The notes: a model not told the origin generated them from the letters alone. A stretch of DNA of 64,000 nt from Cydia pomonella (GCF_033807575.1 NC_084728.1:9189451-9253450); one strand, 5' to 3'. Positions 21,712 through 31,880 are shown, counted from the stretch's first letter. Numbers and translations: made by a program.

Positions 21712-21882
21712 CAAGGTGTAGTGATTTCCGTTGCACTTCTTTTGTGCACCGTACCATTGTGGAGTATAATAGGCCTTTTGTCTGTTCTGATTTATTTGGT
21801 GATCGTACTTGATTGGAATGGGCTTGAGACGATGACTTTTATGCTGACGCCCTTTTTGGGAACGTTAATTGTTTATATAAGA
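21712..21882 (+). CDS. Candidate exon 2, two membrane segments
   Basis: 171 bp (57 codons), acceptor GGCAG and donor AGA|GTAAGT, phase 0 at both ends, so it could join the segment ending at 19976. It reads QGVVISVALLLCTVPLWSII then GLLSVLIYLVIVLDWNGLET and MTFMLTPFLGTLIVYIR: two hydrophobic stretches about 20 residues long. It could be the TM1-TM2 part of a chemoreceptor or another multi-pass protein; I cannot decide. The branch and pyrimidine region is weak. The DNA downstream is a LINE relic on the same strand, as in an intron. Confidence 0.4.
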
Positions 21883-21941
21883 GTAAGTAGGTACGTACTT
21901 TTTTAAATTACATATTAATTTAAATTGTATTTATTTATTTA

Positions 21942-22180
21942 ATGCACGGAATGCAGGAAAGCCGTCTACGCTGGTATTACCACGTCATGCGCAGAGACCT
22001 GGATCATATGACCAGAAAGGTTCTGGCCATAGATGAAGTGAAGACGGGAAGAGGCCGCCCACCGACAACCTGGACAAGGACTATCAACAATGATATGCTG
22101 ACGATGGGCTTAACGCCAGAACTGACTCAGAACCGCCATGACTGGCGCAAATGTATTAGGAGGGCTGACCCCGGATAGGG
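21942..22180 (+). pseudogene. LINE ORF2 C-terminal relic (RTE-like)
   Basis: Reads ESRLRWYYHVMRRDLDHMTR then KVLAIDEVKTGRGRPPTTWT and INNDMLTMGLTPELTQNRHD WRKCIRRADPG before the stop. This is the R.RWYGHV.R.. and GRPP..W motif at the end of insect LINE frames. The catalytic domains are missing. Confidence 0.75.
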
Positions 22181-22319
22181 AAAAAGCCAGGGGATTGATT
22201 GAATGCATGTTAGCTATAAGATGTAATGTTATGAAAGGATGTGTCCCGCCGAGTTTGCCGGTCTCATATTGGGATACCCTCCTACAATTTAGGAGGGATT
22301 TAAATCTCGGGTCAGAGGT

Positions 22320-22410
22320 GTAGGGTTAGAGCCGGTGTAGTTTTATTTGACGTTCATAAGCGCATTGTAATATGCCTACCTAGAAAATAAACTATCTTTA
22401 TCTTTATTAC
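22320..22410 (+). repeat. LINE 3' tail (TTTATC microsatellite)
   Basis: GTTCATAAGCGCATTGTAAT then AATAAACTATCTTTATCTTT. It may belong to the relic just upstream. Confidence 0.5.
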
Positions 22411-22643
22411 AAGAACATTCCTGAGAAGAAATTGTAATTATACACCGTGGCCTTGAGTAATCCGTCAGATTTTAACCACGCGTACCTAAGCTCATAAGCA
22501 TTAAGGACCAAATAATGTTATACAGTATATTTATTAAAGTAAAACCATTCAGACCCGTAAATATTTATGTGATACTGAGTAACTTTTACTATGGAACCAA
22601 TCCCGAAATCACGAAATAAAATTTGGCTATGTCGTACATTTTG

Positions 22644-23098
22644 GTTGGTGGCTAGCAGTAATGGCTCCTCTACACGATGGTCCAGCGTAGGCCAGTCCTA
22701 GGGACGCATTTATGCGTTAGAGGGAGCAAGTGATATTGCTATCTCATTTCGCCGCATAGCTGCGTCCCTTAGACTGGCCTATGCTGGGTCATCGTGTTAG
22801 GAACCCTAAGAGCGTACGACCTGCAATCCGGAGGTACCGCGTACCAATGAGTTTTTCGGAACTTATGTACGAAATATCATTTGATATTTACCAGTCGCTT
22901 TTCGGTGATGGAAAACATCGTGAGGAAACCGGACTAATCCCAACAAGGCCTAGTTTACCCTCTGGGTTGGAAAGTCAGACGGCAGTCACTTTCGTAAAGA
23001 CTAGTGCCTACGCCAAATCTTGGGATTAGTTGTCAAGCGGACCCCAGGCTCCCATGAGCCGTGGCAAAATGCCGGGAGAACGCGAGGAAGAAAAGAGT
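22644..23098 (+). mobile_element. SINE family 2 interrupted by a MITE
   Basis: The head GTTGGTGGCTAGCAGTA lies left of 22662 and AGAGCGTACGACCTGCAATC right of 22809. The intact family reads CAGTAAGAGCGT here. A short deletion affects the B box (GGAGGTACCGCGTACC). Confidence 0.8.
22662..22806. mobile_element. TGGCTCCTC MITE family, copy D (145 bp)
   Basis: Ends TGGCTCCTCTACACGATGG and ATCGTGTTAGGAACCC, with TAA at 22659-22661 and 22807-22809. The inner CCAGTCCTAGGGACGCA pairs with TGCGTCCCTTAGACTGG. The smallest clean member. Confidence 0.85.
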
Positions 23099-23468
23099 AA
23101 ATTTTGGCTGGCCTGGCGTTGAAATTTTCTATGGGAAAGTAAATTTTTTTTTTCGTAATTTCGAGCCTGGTCCCATAATAAAAGTTGGTCAGTATGACCT
23201 AAATATAAGCGGGTTAAAGTGGGTACAGAGAGAACCGTTAAGAAGCAACCAAGTATTACAGAATATGTAACTATACCTTAATAGAGGGGAGGGACAATTT
23301 TTTTCTTTTGGAGCAATTATTTTCTAAAATATTAACGTAATCGAAATCATTTTTTTTGTAGATCCTTTTTCAGTTTGAAAGACTTATCCAGCGATATCCC
23401 AATCTAATATTGGGTCAAAGCAAAAAAAAGCTAAAACTAACATTTTGTATGGGAGGTACCCTAACATT

Positions 23469-23735
23469 GACGACCGGTTTGGCCTAGTGGGTAGTGACCC
23501 TGCCTATGAAGCCGATGGTCCCGTGTTCAAATCCTGGTAAGGGCATGTATTCGTGTGATGAGCATGGATATTTGTTCCTGAGTCATGGGTGTTTTCTATG
23601 TATTTAAGTATTTATAAATATTTATATATTATATATATCGTTGTCTAAGTACCCTCAACACAAGCCTTATTGAGCTTACTTTGGGACTTAGTCAATTTGT
23701 GTAATAATGTCCTATAATATTTATTTATATATTTT
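23469..23735 (+). mobile_element. SINE family 1, full length
   Basis: GACGACCGGTTTGGCCTAGT head, B box GTTCAAATCC, and the full body to CCTATAATATTTATTTATAT. A close match to 11793-12061. Confidence 0.9.
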
Positions 23736-23799
23736 ATTTTTTGTATTATATTTTATTTTACCGTTCTGTCGCCAGTCATGATTTATGTATCCATGCCAA

Positions 23800-24300
23800 A
23801 TTGCAGCTTTCTAGCGCTAACGATCACAGAGCAAAGCCGCGGATGGACAGACAGACGGACATGGCGAAACTATAAGGGTTTCTAGGTGACTACGAAACCC
23901 TAAAAAGGGCGAAAGTGCAGTGGTTTGCTAAGGCAGTTAAGCTGTTTTGATTAAGTGTTTTCGTGTGTAAGCATTTGATGGATCGCACGATAGATATTAA
24001 TGTTATTCGAACATACATACAGAGGGATACACCATTCATCTCTTTTTATTTTTCTTAATATAATTTACGTATAAAAACACCGGTCAAGTCCGAATCGGAC
24101 TCGCCCACCGAGGGTTCCGTACTTTTTAGTATTTATTGTTATAGCGGCATCAGCAATACATCATTTGTGGAAACTTCAACTGTCTTACTCATACTATCAC
24201 GGTTCATGAGATAGAAGCTTGGTGACAGACGGTCAGACGGACGGACAACGGAGTCTTAGTAGGGGTCCCGTTTTACCCTTTGGGTACGGAACCCTAAAAA
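23800..24300 (+). repeat. ACGGAACCCTAAAAA repeat family, two copies
   Basis: A fragment ends TACGAAACCCTAAAAA at 23905. A fuller copy runs from ACCGGTCAAGTCCGAATCGG (24082) through GAGGGTTCCGTAC and GACGGACGGACAACGGAGTC to GGGTACGGAACCCTAAAAA (24299). Relatives: 36632-36857, 42064-42462, 31110-31290 (antisense). Confidence 0.7.
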
Positions 24301-24475
24301 AGGCGCTGGACTTGCAATCCGGAGTTTTTTTGTGCAATTCGACATTTAGAGACTGTATACATCTCTAATAAAGTCTTCTAATCTTCTTCTTACTCGCGTT
24401 GTCCCGGCATTTTGCCACGCTTGCTTGACAACTAATCCCAAGATTTGGCGTAGGCACTTGTTTTTACGAATTATC
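24300..24475. repeat. SINE family 2 fragments
   Basis: GGCGCTGGACTTGCAATCCG is a piece of the SINE head. At 24385-24475 lies an antisense tail (CGCGTTGTCCCGGCATTTTG, CCAAGATTTGGCGTAGGCAC). Confidence 0.6.
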
Positions 24476-24602
24476 CCATAGTTTTAAGTCATAATGTATT
24501 GTTTGTCCGCATTTTCGTTATCCATAATTTGGTTTTTCTCAGAAACGCGTAGCTTTTCAGGATTGCCATAAAACAAACCTAACTTAACCTATCTACTCGT
24601 AT

Positions 24603-24927
24603 CTTCTTCTTCCTCGCGTTGTCCCGGCATTTTGCCACGGCTCATGGGAGCCTGGGGTCCGCTTGACAACTAATCCCAAGATTTGGTGTAGGCACTAATT
24701 TTTACGAAAGCGACTGCCATCTGCCCTTCCAACCCAGAGGGTAAACTAGGCCTTGTTGGGATTAGTCCGGTTTCCTCACGATGTTTTCCTTCACCGAAAA
24801 GCGACTGGTAAATATCAAATGGTATTTCGAACATAAGTTCCGAGAAACTCATTGGTACGAGCCGGGGTTTGAACCTGCGACCTCCGGATTGCAAGTCGCA
24901 CGCTCTTACCGCTAGGCTACCAGCGCT
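24603..24927 (-). mobile_element. SINE family 2, full length
   Basis: The antisense tail CTTCTTCTTCCTCGCGTTGT is at the left and the head CGCTAGGCTACCAGCGCT at the right, with B box GGGGTTTGAACC. Confidence 0.9.
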
Positions 24928-24974
24928 CTTCTAATATCTAATATTTAAAAGTATCTAATATTTAATTGTTTCCA

Positions 24975-25140
24975 TATTTTTAATTTTATTTTGTTAAATT
25001 TGACATGTCAAAGTGCCCTTGTGGCCTATTTGCTGAATGAATGTTTGTTTGTTCGTTTGTAATGCATGCTCTTAAAATAATTTAATAATTCATTTAATCA
25101 AATATAACTTATAATTATTGGTGCAATAAAGAATATTTAC
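24975..25140 (+). repeat. LINE 3' tails
   Basis: CATGTCAAAGTGCCCTTGTG then CCTATTTGCTGAATGAATG and a TTTG microsatellite. A second tail, TTGGTGCAATAAAGAATATT, with TTAC repeats, follows. Confidence 0.55.
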
Positions 25141-25383
25141 TTACTTATTTACTGACTTATATGTAACATCAAAAACCGGAACCCCCTGTATACCGGCCGT
25201 GTTACCAAATGATCTATAATGAAATATCACTCGCCTTCCTGCGTGAAATATGAAGTTATTTTGACCTGAGACATAACTTAGACGCAGACTAGTCACTTAA
25301 ATATAAATTGAATAAATATGTTTTCCGTATTTTCGCTATAGCGGTTGTTATGATACTTTGTACACTGCATTGACATATATATC

Positions 25384-25610
25384 TAAGGACAGGTCTTACG
25401 GGCAATAAGAATGGGGCCAGTACAGCGGTGTCACGCACACGAATTCGAACCAATCGCGCAGTCTAACGCCGCAACGCGATTGGTTGATGAGTTCGCATCA
25501 CGCGCGCGATTCGTCGCAACTAGTTGCGTTAGACTGCACGCTTGGCTCGAATTCGTGAGTGACACCACTGAACTAGCGCCATTCTTAGTGCCCGTAAGGC
25601 CCGTCCTTAG
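25384..25610. mobile_element. MITE with TAAGGAC inverted ends
   Basis: Left TAAGGACAGGTCTTACGGGC and right GCCCGTAAGGCCCGTCCTTA, with GTGTCAC/GTGACAC arms inside. The GC-rich centre repeats CGCGATTGG and GTTAGACTGCA motifs. The open frame inside is not a gene. Confidence 0.75.
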
Positions 25611-26086
25611 AATATATGTGAATGTTATACCTACTGGTTCTAAATACCCTAATACATATGTACATTTTGGCTTTGTCCATTGGCTATGGACACACTGTAC
25701 AGAATTTGAAATAGGGGTGGATTGTCAAAGAACTTTGTGGCCACAGTAAATTTACTGCCGTTTTTCGACAGATGATTAAAACTTTTAGAATGCTATTTGA
25801 CTTTTATCCTTATTTTTTCACTGATATGTGTTAAATTAGTTAAATATCGAAAAGTGGCGCCATCTAATAGATCAAAGGCCAAAGGTATGGCGGCATCGTT
25901 CCGAGCGATGGCGCCACAACTTTTAACCGATGCCCGGTAAGATGGCACCACTTTTCGATATTAAACAAATTTAATACATATCAGTGAAAGAATAAGGATC
26001 AAAGTTAAATGGCGTTCTAAAAGTTTTAATCCTGTGTCAAAAGATGGCTGTAAATTTACTGTGGCTACAAAATGTTCTTTGACAAT

Positions 26087-26233
26087 GTTATATTTGGGAA
26101 ATATAAGCTAGAATATATAATACACAACAGCTTACAGGATCGTCTATTTATTCATTGACATATATCATTATTTGAAATGACGTAAGACGGTACTTCTAAA
26201 TAGTCCTGCGGCCGGAGGTCGCATACACTATAG
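26087..26233 (-). repeat. 3' terminal repeat of the gypsy element
   Basis: 147 bp; positions 26104-26233 are identical to 29591-29720. The first 17 bp (26087-26103) belong to the element and are absent from the other end. A purine-rich stretch GGTGGAGGAA (minus strand) lies next to the inner edge, as expected for a polypurine tract. The ends do not show the usual TG...CA. Confidence 0.8.
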
Positions 26234-26284
26234 TTCCTCCACCATAGTCATCAAAATAATTAGGTAATAATTTAACTCAACTAT

Positions 26285-29200
26285 CTACTCCTTATAACAA
26301 ACAACCTTATCGAGTCGACACTTACGAACTGGGCGAGGCTCGGGCGGTACTGGGGTGTCTGAAACCGAATATGTCTGTGGCATGTTTTCTGAAGGCGCGA
26401 TAGCGGACGAGGTTACCGGCGAAGGCAAAGCCGGCGGTGATGTGGCCACTGATGCCGAGGTGGTGGGTGGCGCGTCCGCCGACAGCGCGGCTGGCGATGG
26501 CGTGATTGCCGTCGGTGTGGTGTATGCGGCTGGTGCCGGCCTGAGTGAGACTGGCAAGTCAGTCGCTAAAGGCGTTAAAGGGATTCCGGACTGAAGCGGT
26601 CCCGTGTGGGTACGATCCAGTAAGGGGACAGTCATAGATCTACTTGTAGAGGCGACACAATCAGAATCTGAGCGGGTTGCGGGTTGCGTGGAACTCCCTA
26701 CATATCTCCTCAGCTGGTCGACGTGCCTATGAATGTGCTTGCCGGTTGTTCTATCTGATACTGTATAATTTCTTGGTCCAGTGGAGCTAATTACCTTACC
26801 CGGTAACCGCTTTTCTCCCTTTAGGTATTGGCGAAACCATACATCTTGACCTACAGAGAAGGTCCTAACCCCTGCCCTCTCACTATTAGGCGAACTGTCT
26901 GGGACGCCCAAGTCTTGGTCGGGTTTAAGGGCATCCAACTTGGTACGGAGGTGTTTTTTTTGCAAAATTGCGGCTGGAGTTTCTCCAGTAGTGGCATGGT
27001 TAGTATTCCTATAATGTTTTAGGAAGGTATGCAAAGCTATTTCAACGTCTTTTGATTCTGTCAAAGCCTTTTTAATTACCTTTTTTAAGGTTTTTACAGC
27101 ATTCTCAGCGGCCCCATTAGACGCAGGATGGTACGGTGGTGTAAATATATGCTCGATACGCTCATTCTTGATAAAATCATTAAACTCGCTACTGGTAAAG
27201 GGAGGGCCGTTGTCGGTCACGACTTGTCTTGGGTTCCCAAACCTGCTAAACAGTTCACTAAGCCTATTGATGGTAAATTTGGCTGCCGTGCTTGGAACCG
27301 GAAATACCTCTAGCCACTTGGATGTCGCATCAACGGCCACCAAATACGTTTTCCCCGCTATAGGGCCCATGAAATCTAAATGAAGCCTGGACCAAGCTTG
27401 CGCAGGGCACCCCCAAGAGCGTGGTGTAGCGCGGGGAGGATCATCCGCGTGAGCCGCGCACACTGTACAAGCGAGGCACTTACGCTCCAAAGCCTCATCG
27501 ATTCCGGGCCACCACACGTAACTTCGTGCTAGAGCTTTCGACTTTACTACGCCCATGTGTGGTTCGTGGATAAGATCTAAAATTTGTTTGCGACATCCCT
27601 CCGGCACGACTAATCTATGGCCCCACATTACACAACCTAATTCCTCATACAATTCAGATTTCCGGTTAAAGTATGGCTTCATCGCTAAGATCTCGCACGT
27701 CTCTGGCCAGCCATCGCGGATAAAAGACAGCAACCTCTGCAAGATGTTGTCTTCCGCTGTAAACCGCTTTAACTCGCTGTAGTCTAATAAGAGCGCATCT
27801 TGCACACAATGTAAGTATGTTTGTTCTGGAACTACTTCAGCCGCGCTAGCTTGAGTGTCCGCACCGGGTGGTAACCTTGACAACCCGTCAGCACAGTTTT
27901 CGTTCGTTTTGATATACTCTATCTCATAGTCATAGGCTGACAAAATTACTGCCCAGCGTTGCATCCTGCTCGCAGTCATAGTCGGGATCCCGGCGTTAGG
28001 CCCAAAAATGGAAACAAGGGGCTTGTGATCGGTACGTAAGACAAATTTCCTGCCATATAGGTACTGATGGAATTTTTTCATACAGTATATAATCGCCAAA
28101 GCCTCCCGATGGATCTGCGAATAGTTTTTTTCAGCCGATGTGAGCGAGCGTGATGCGTACGCCACGGGGCGCTCTCCGGTGGGCCCGGGCTGCGCTAGTA
28201 CTCCGCCTACGCCACGAGCGCTAGCGTCACATGTCACTATCAGAGTCTTTTTAGGGTCGTAGTGGGCTAGAACATTTGTGCTGGTGAGAGCCTTTTTGAC
28301 TTCTGAAAATGAACACTCACATTCTTTATTCCAAAACCACTCGACTCCCTTGCGAAGCAAATTATTTAGCGGAACTAGCAGGCAGCTAAAATTTCTCACG
28401 AACTTTGCAAAGAAATTGACCATTCCCAAAAAGGACCGTAACTCACTTACGTTTGTCGGTCGTTGAATTTTCATAATGGCCTCTATTTTAGTTTTATCCG
28501 CCTTAATTCCATTTTTAGAAACTATATAACCTAAATATGAAACTTCATCTGCTAAAAAGACACATTTACTTTTCTTTAGTTTTAAACCATTCTCCACCAA
28601 ACGTTTAAAAACCGCGTTAAGTGCAAATACGTGTTCCGACTTGTTTTTCCCGCCTATAATTACGTCATCAAGAAAGACTTGCACATTAGGGATGTCACAA
28701 AATAAATTTGTCATGATACGCTGGAAAATACCTACGCTTGATGACAGACCAAAAACTAGTCGGTTGTATTTAAATAGACCTCTGTGGGTATTAATCACAG
28801 TGAACATTTTCGTCTCGTCTAATTCTATCTGATTATATGCTTGAGAAAGATCTATTTTGGAAAAATATTGAGCACCGTTTAACCCGACAAGCACATCCTC
28901 TATCCTAGGAAGGGGGTAGCGGTCTACCAACAATACAGGATTTAACGTTGCCTTATAATCCGCACAGATTCTAAGTGTACCGTCAGCCTTGTTGACCGGC
29001 ACCAGCGGCGATGCCCACTCGGAGCAGTCGACGGGCTCGATAATGTTCTCCCGCATGGCGTCGAGCTCCGCATCGACCCGCTCTCGCAGCGCGTAGGGCA
29101 TGGGCCGCGCGCGCCGAAACACCGGAGTCGCGCCCTCGCGCACCCGCAGTGTCGCCTTGCCGCCCAAGTACCGCCCCAGTCCGCCGCTAAACACTTCACT

Positions 29201-29614
29201 GTACCTGTCAAGTAAATTACAAATGTCTTCATCAATTTGGATTTGACAGTTATGAATGTCCAGGTCTACGCTAAAATCTGGCAATTTTATTTTTAATTCC
29301 GTTAGCCACTGCCTTCCTATTAAGGATGTAGTACCATCTTCGATGATAAAAAGTTCTAGCTTCTTCTCCCGATCCAAATACCGTACTGTGGGTCTTACGA
29401 TACCCATAGGCTTCACTTTAGAGCCATTGTAAAATCGAAGAACAGTACTATCCCTTTCTATTGGGAGATGCGAGAACTTTTTGTTATATGTTGCTCTGCT
29501 AACGCACGCGATAGCAGTGCCCGTGTCGATTTCCATTTTAATAATCTTATTATCAATTGATATTGGTAAACATACCGGTGGATACTTATCTAAGCTAGAA
29601 TATATAATACACAA
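26285..29614 (-). CDS. pol: Ty3/gypsy (mag-like) pol polyprotein, gag-less
   Basis: 1109 codons without a break. Order of domains: aspartic protease (DTG at residue 30, IGRQWL near 99-104); reverse transcriptase (first aspartate in KIDLSQAY at 255, FLDD at 315-317); RNase H (D463, E504, D529); integrase with an H683/H686/C716/C719 zinc site and a D747, D801, E837 triad with 35-residue spacing. The tail, from about 930, contains a K-x-LPGKV...HVDQLRRY element then a Ser/Thr/Pro/Ala-rich end. These enzymes copy element RNA into DNA and insert it. The HRHVDQL ending and short terminal repeats suggest the mag lineage. The first codons lie inside the terminal repeat and there is no gag, so the 5' part was deleted; it cannot make its own particles. 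Confidence 0.9.
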   Translation of the reverse strand: MCIIYSSLDKYPPVCLPISIDNKIIKMEIDTGTAIACVSRATYNKKFSHLPIERDSTVLRFYNGSKVKPMGIVRPTVRYLDREKKLELFIIEDGTTSLIGRQWLTELKIKLPDFSVDLDIHNCQIQIDEDICNLLDRYSEVFSGGLGRYLGGKATLRVREGATPVFRRARPMPYALRERVDAELDAMRENIIEPVDCSEWASPLVPVNKADGTLRICADYKATLNPVLLVDRYPLPRIEDVLVGLNGAQYFSKIDLSQAYNQIELDETKMFTVINTHRGLFKYNRLVFGLSSSVGIFQRIMTNLFCDIPNVQVFLDDVIIGGKNKSEHVFALNAVFKRLVENGLKLKKSKCVFLADEVSYLGYIVSKNGIKADKTKIEAIMKIQRPTNVSELRSFLGMVNFFAKFVRNFSCLLVPLNNLLRKGVEWFWNKECECSFSEVKKALTSTNVLAHYDPKKTLIVTCDASARGVGGVLAQPGPTGERPVAYASRSLTSAEKNYSQIHREALAIIYCMKKFHQYLYGRKFVLRTDHKPLVSIFGPNAGIPTMTASRMQRWAVILSAYDYEIEYIKTNENCADGLSRLPPGADTQASAAEVVPEQTYLHCVQDALLLDYSELKRFTAEDNILQRLLSFIRDGWPETCEILAMKPYFNRKSELYEELGCVMWGHRLVVPEGCRKQILDLIHEPHMGVVKSKALARSYVWWPGIDEALERKCLACTVCAAHADDPPRATPRSWGCPAQAWSRLHLDFMGPIAGKTYLVAVDATSKWLEVFPVPSTAAKFTINRLSELFSRFGNPRQVVTDNGPPFTSSEFNDFIKNERIEHIFTPPYHPASNGAAENAVKTLKKVIKKALTESKDVEIALHTFLKHYRNTNHATTGETPAAILQKKHLRTKLDALKPDQDLGVPDSSPNSERAGVRTFSVGQDVWFRQYLKGEKRLPGKVISSTGPRNYTVSDRTTGKHIHRHVDQLRRYVGSSTQPATRSDSDCVASTSRSMTVPLLDRTHTGPLQSGIPLTPLATDLPVSLRPAPAAYTTPTAITPSPAALSADAPPTTSASVATSPPALPSPVTSSAIAPSENMPQTYSVSDTPVPPEPRPVRKCRLDKVVCYKE

Positions 29615-29720
29615 CAGCTTACAGGATCGTCTATTTATTCATTGACATATATCATTATTTGAAATGACGTAAGACGGTACTTCTAAATAGTCCTGCGGCC
29701 GGAGGTCGCATACACTATAG
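29591..29720 (-). repeat. 5' terminal repeat of the gypsy element, truncated
   Basis: 130 bp identical to 26104-26233. It stops exactly where pol begins, lacking the last 17 bp of the repeat and any primer-binding site. ACAAT follows at 29721-29725, matching 26082-26086. Confidence 0.85.
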
Positions 29721-29984
29721 ACAATATACCTCTATTTCAAATTCTGTTTGGTATAAGTACATGTTTTCAACTTAATGCATTCGATTAAAGTGAAGAAATT
29801 TTATTTATTTCTTAATTATTTCTTCTGACATTTTTCCAATAAGTTAATAATTATTTAGTAATATTTTAAATTAAGATTGTAATTTAATTTTAAAATTTTA
29901 TGTTCCCAGGCTTTTATGAGCCATATTGCTTGATTATAATAATAATATGAACTCGACTGTACATTTAAAACTATGTACCTATAT

Positions 29985-30262
29985 TTTTGCGACAGAACGG
30001 GGTGGCTCCGTTGAATCGACATCTTGCAATTGCGGTTTAAGAGGAACTTCCTCCCGCGCACGCTCCGGTTGTGGAATGAGCTACCTGCCGAGGTTTTCCC
30101 GAGGGTCTACAGTATGAGGTTCTTCAAAAAAGGAGTGTACATATTTTTAAAAGGTCGGCAACGCGCATGCCACACCTCTGGAGTTGCAGGCGTCCATAGG
30201 TTACGGTGACTGCTTACTATCAGGCGGGCCGTATGCTTGCTTGCCACCGTCGTGGTATTAAA
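29985..30262 (+). pseudogene. CR1/Jockey-like LINE: C-terminal frame and 3' end
   Basis: Reads FKRNFLPRTLRLWNELPAEV then FPRVYSMRFFKKGVYIFLKG RQRACH, the PRT.RLWN.LP...F motif at the end of insect LINE frames. It is followed by AGTTGCAGGCGTCCATAGG, CAGGCGGGCCGTATGCTTG and an A-run, i.e. the sense version of the tails at 7.9, 18.2, 40.4 and 60.7 kb. Confidence 0.75.
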
Positions 30263-30363
30263 AAAAGCCACAGGAAAATACTGAATCGAAAAAAATGTAA
30301 TCATCGAACCTGCTCACAAAGTTTCACGAGAATCGCTTGAGAACTGTAACCTGCAGTGGGAAG

Positions 30364-30454
30364 CATGGTTGTATTCTTATCACCTGTCACTATGCCTGTC
30401 CCTTTCGCACTTACCCAATTGTTAGAACAAGACAGGTGATAAAAATACGACCAT
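30364..30454. mobile_element. Small foldback (ACAGGTGATAA) element
   Basis: The arms ATGGTTGTATTCTTATCACC and GGTGATAAAAATACGACCAT are ~24 bp each, with a 42-bp loop. A short MITE. Confidence 0.65.
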
Positions 30455-30529
30455 ACTTAGCCCGCTGTAGTGAGAACATCCGAACATGCGAAAGCATTTT
30501 TGCGCAAGTTGATTTATTGGATAAGATTG

Positions 30530-30775
30530 GCAGTCCTCAACTGCGCGTTTCTCCGGATACTTCCTGCCTCGCATAGCAAAACTGTGGAATGAACTGCCGC
30601 CTGCGGTATTTCCGGACCGATACGATCTTCAAAATTTAAGGAAATGAGCGTACTCCCATCTTAAATTCCGGCAACGCACTTACAACCCATCTGGTGTTGC
30701 GGGTGTCCGTGGGCGGCGGTAATCGTTTACCATCAGGTGATCCGTCTGCTCGTTTGCCTCCTGAATCATAAAAAA
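30530..30775 (+). pseudogene. LINE 3' end, second CR1/Jockey-like family
   Basis: A degraded frame ending (AAAACTGTGGAATGAACTGC encodes a WNEL remnant), then CTGGTGTTGCGGGTGTCCGT, ACCATCAGGTGATCCGTCTG and an A-run. Frame-shifted. Confidence 0.65.
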
Positions 30776-31109
30776 AAGTTGAACGGAGCCCGCTAACGCT
30801 TCGGTCAAAAAGTTTTTGGCAGAAATTGATAAAAATATACAGTGAACTATCTTCTTCTACCTAATTTACCTGTTAGAGAAAGCTAGCCTTACTTACAAAA
30901 CGACGTAACCACATTGAAGCTTATGTTCCATCTCACTTTTCTTCCCTTATCAGACAGAGACGCAATCGGAATGCATGTAATGTGCATAAATCTAGTGTCA
31001 TAGGTCATATGACAACGTGTGGGTTGAGCATGTCGATGAAATAGTGATTCATAAACAATGTAAATCAATATGAAATATATTTTTCGGGATTTCGCACAGA
31101 TCGATATAC

Positions 31110-31880
31110 ATCGTGTTTTTTTAGGGTTCCGTAGCCAAATGGCAAAAAACGGAACCCTTATAGATTCGTCATGTCCGTCTGTCTGTCCGATTATGTCACA
31201 GCCAGTTTTTTCCGAAAATATAAGAGCTATACTGTTCAAACTTGGTAAGTAGATGTATTCTATGAACCGCATTAAGATTTTTACACAAAAATAGAAAAAA
31301 AAAACAATAAATTTTGGGGGTTCCCCAAACTTAGAACTGAAACTCTAAAATTTTTTTCATCAAACCCATACGTGTGGGGTATCTATGGATAGGTCTTTAA
31401 AAAAGATATTGAGATATATAATAAAAAAAATTCTAAACTGAATAGTTTGCGCGAGAGACACTTCCAAAGTGATAAATTGTGTGTCCCCCCCCCCCCCGTA
31501 ACTTCTAAAATAACAGAATGAAAAATCTAAAAAAAATATATGATACACAAAATGCCATGCAAACTTCCACCGAAAATTGGTTTGAACGAGATCTAGTAAG
31601 TAGTATTTTTTTTATACGTCATAAAATTTCAAAAAAAATTTTTTGTTCAACAAACCCATACGTGTGGGGTATCAATGGATAGGTCTTCAAAAATGATATT
31701 TAGTTTTCTAATATCATTTTTTTCTAAACTGAATTGCTTGAGCATCACTTTTTATAGGAGTTAGAAGATTTAGTAACTTTTTAGTACTTTGGAGGACGAT
31801 TTCTTCCAATAGGTTGAGTTTGGGCAGCTGAAAAAATACGTGGCCGTTATTTTAGACTACTCTATAACATATATAAATAT
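31110..31880 (-). repeat. Long form of the GGGTTCCGTA repeat with internal duplication
   Basis: The antisense head TTTTTAGGGTTCCGTAGCCA is at the left. Two tandem copies of CCATACGTGTGGGGTATC plus GGATAGGTCTT lie at 31367 and 31658. A 13-C run is at 31486. The sense counterpart is 42064-42462. No coding sequence. Confidence 0.6.

Larger units (their letters stand above)
25699..29747. mobile_element. MITE interrupted by the Ty3/gypsy copy
   Basis: The ends ACAGAATTTGAAATAGGGG (25699) and CTCTATTTCAAATTCTGT (29747) are inverted. Inner arms pair TTGTCAAAGAAC (25731) with GTTCTTTGACAAT (26074). Removing 26087-29720 and one ACAAT restores a simple foldback of about 410 bp. Confidence 0.8.

Noticed and set aside
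26355..29235. Several short open frames on the strand opposite to, or out of frame with, the gypsy pol
   Set aside because: They are shadows of the long pol frame; none has its own motif.
26087..29720. Complete endogenous retrovirus with envelope gene
   Set aside because: Only protease, RT, RNase H and integrase are present; there is no gag and no envelope-like frame.
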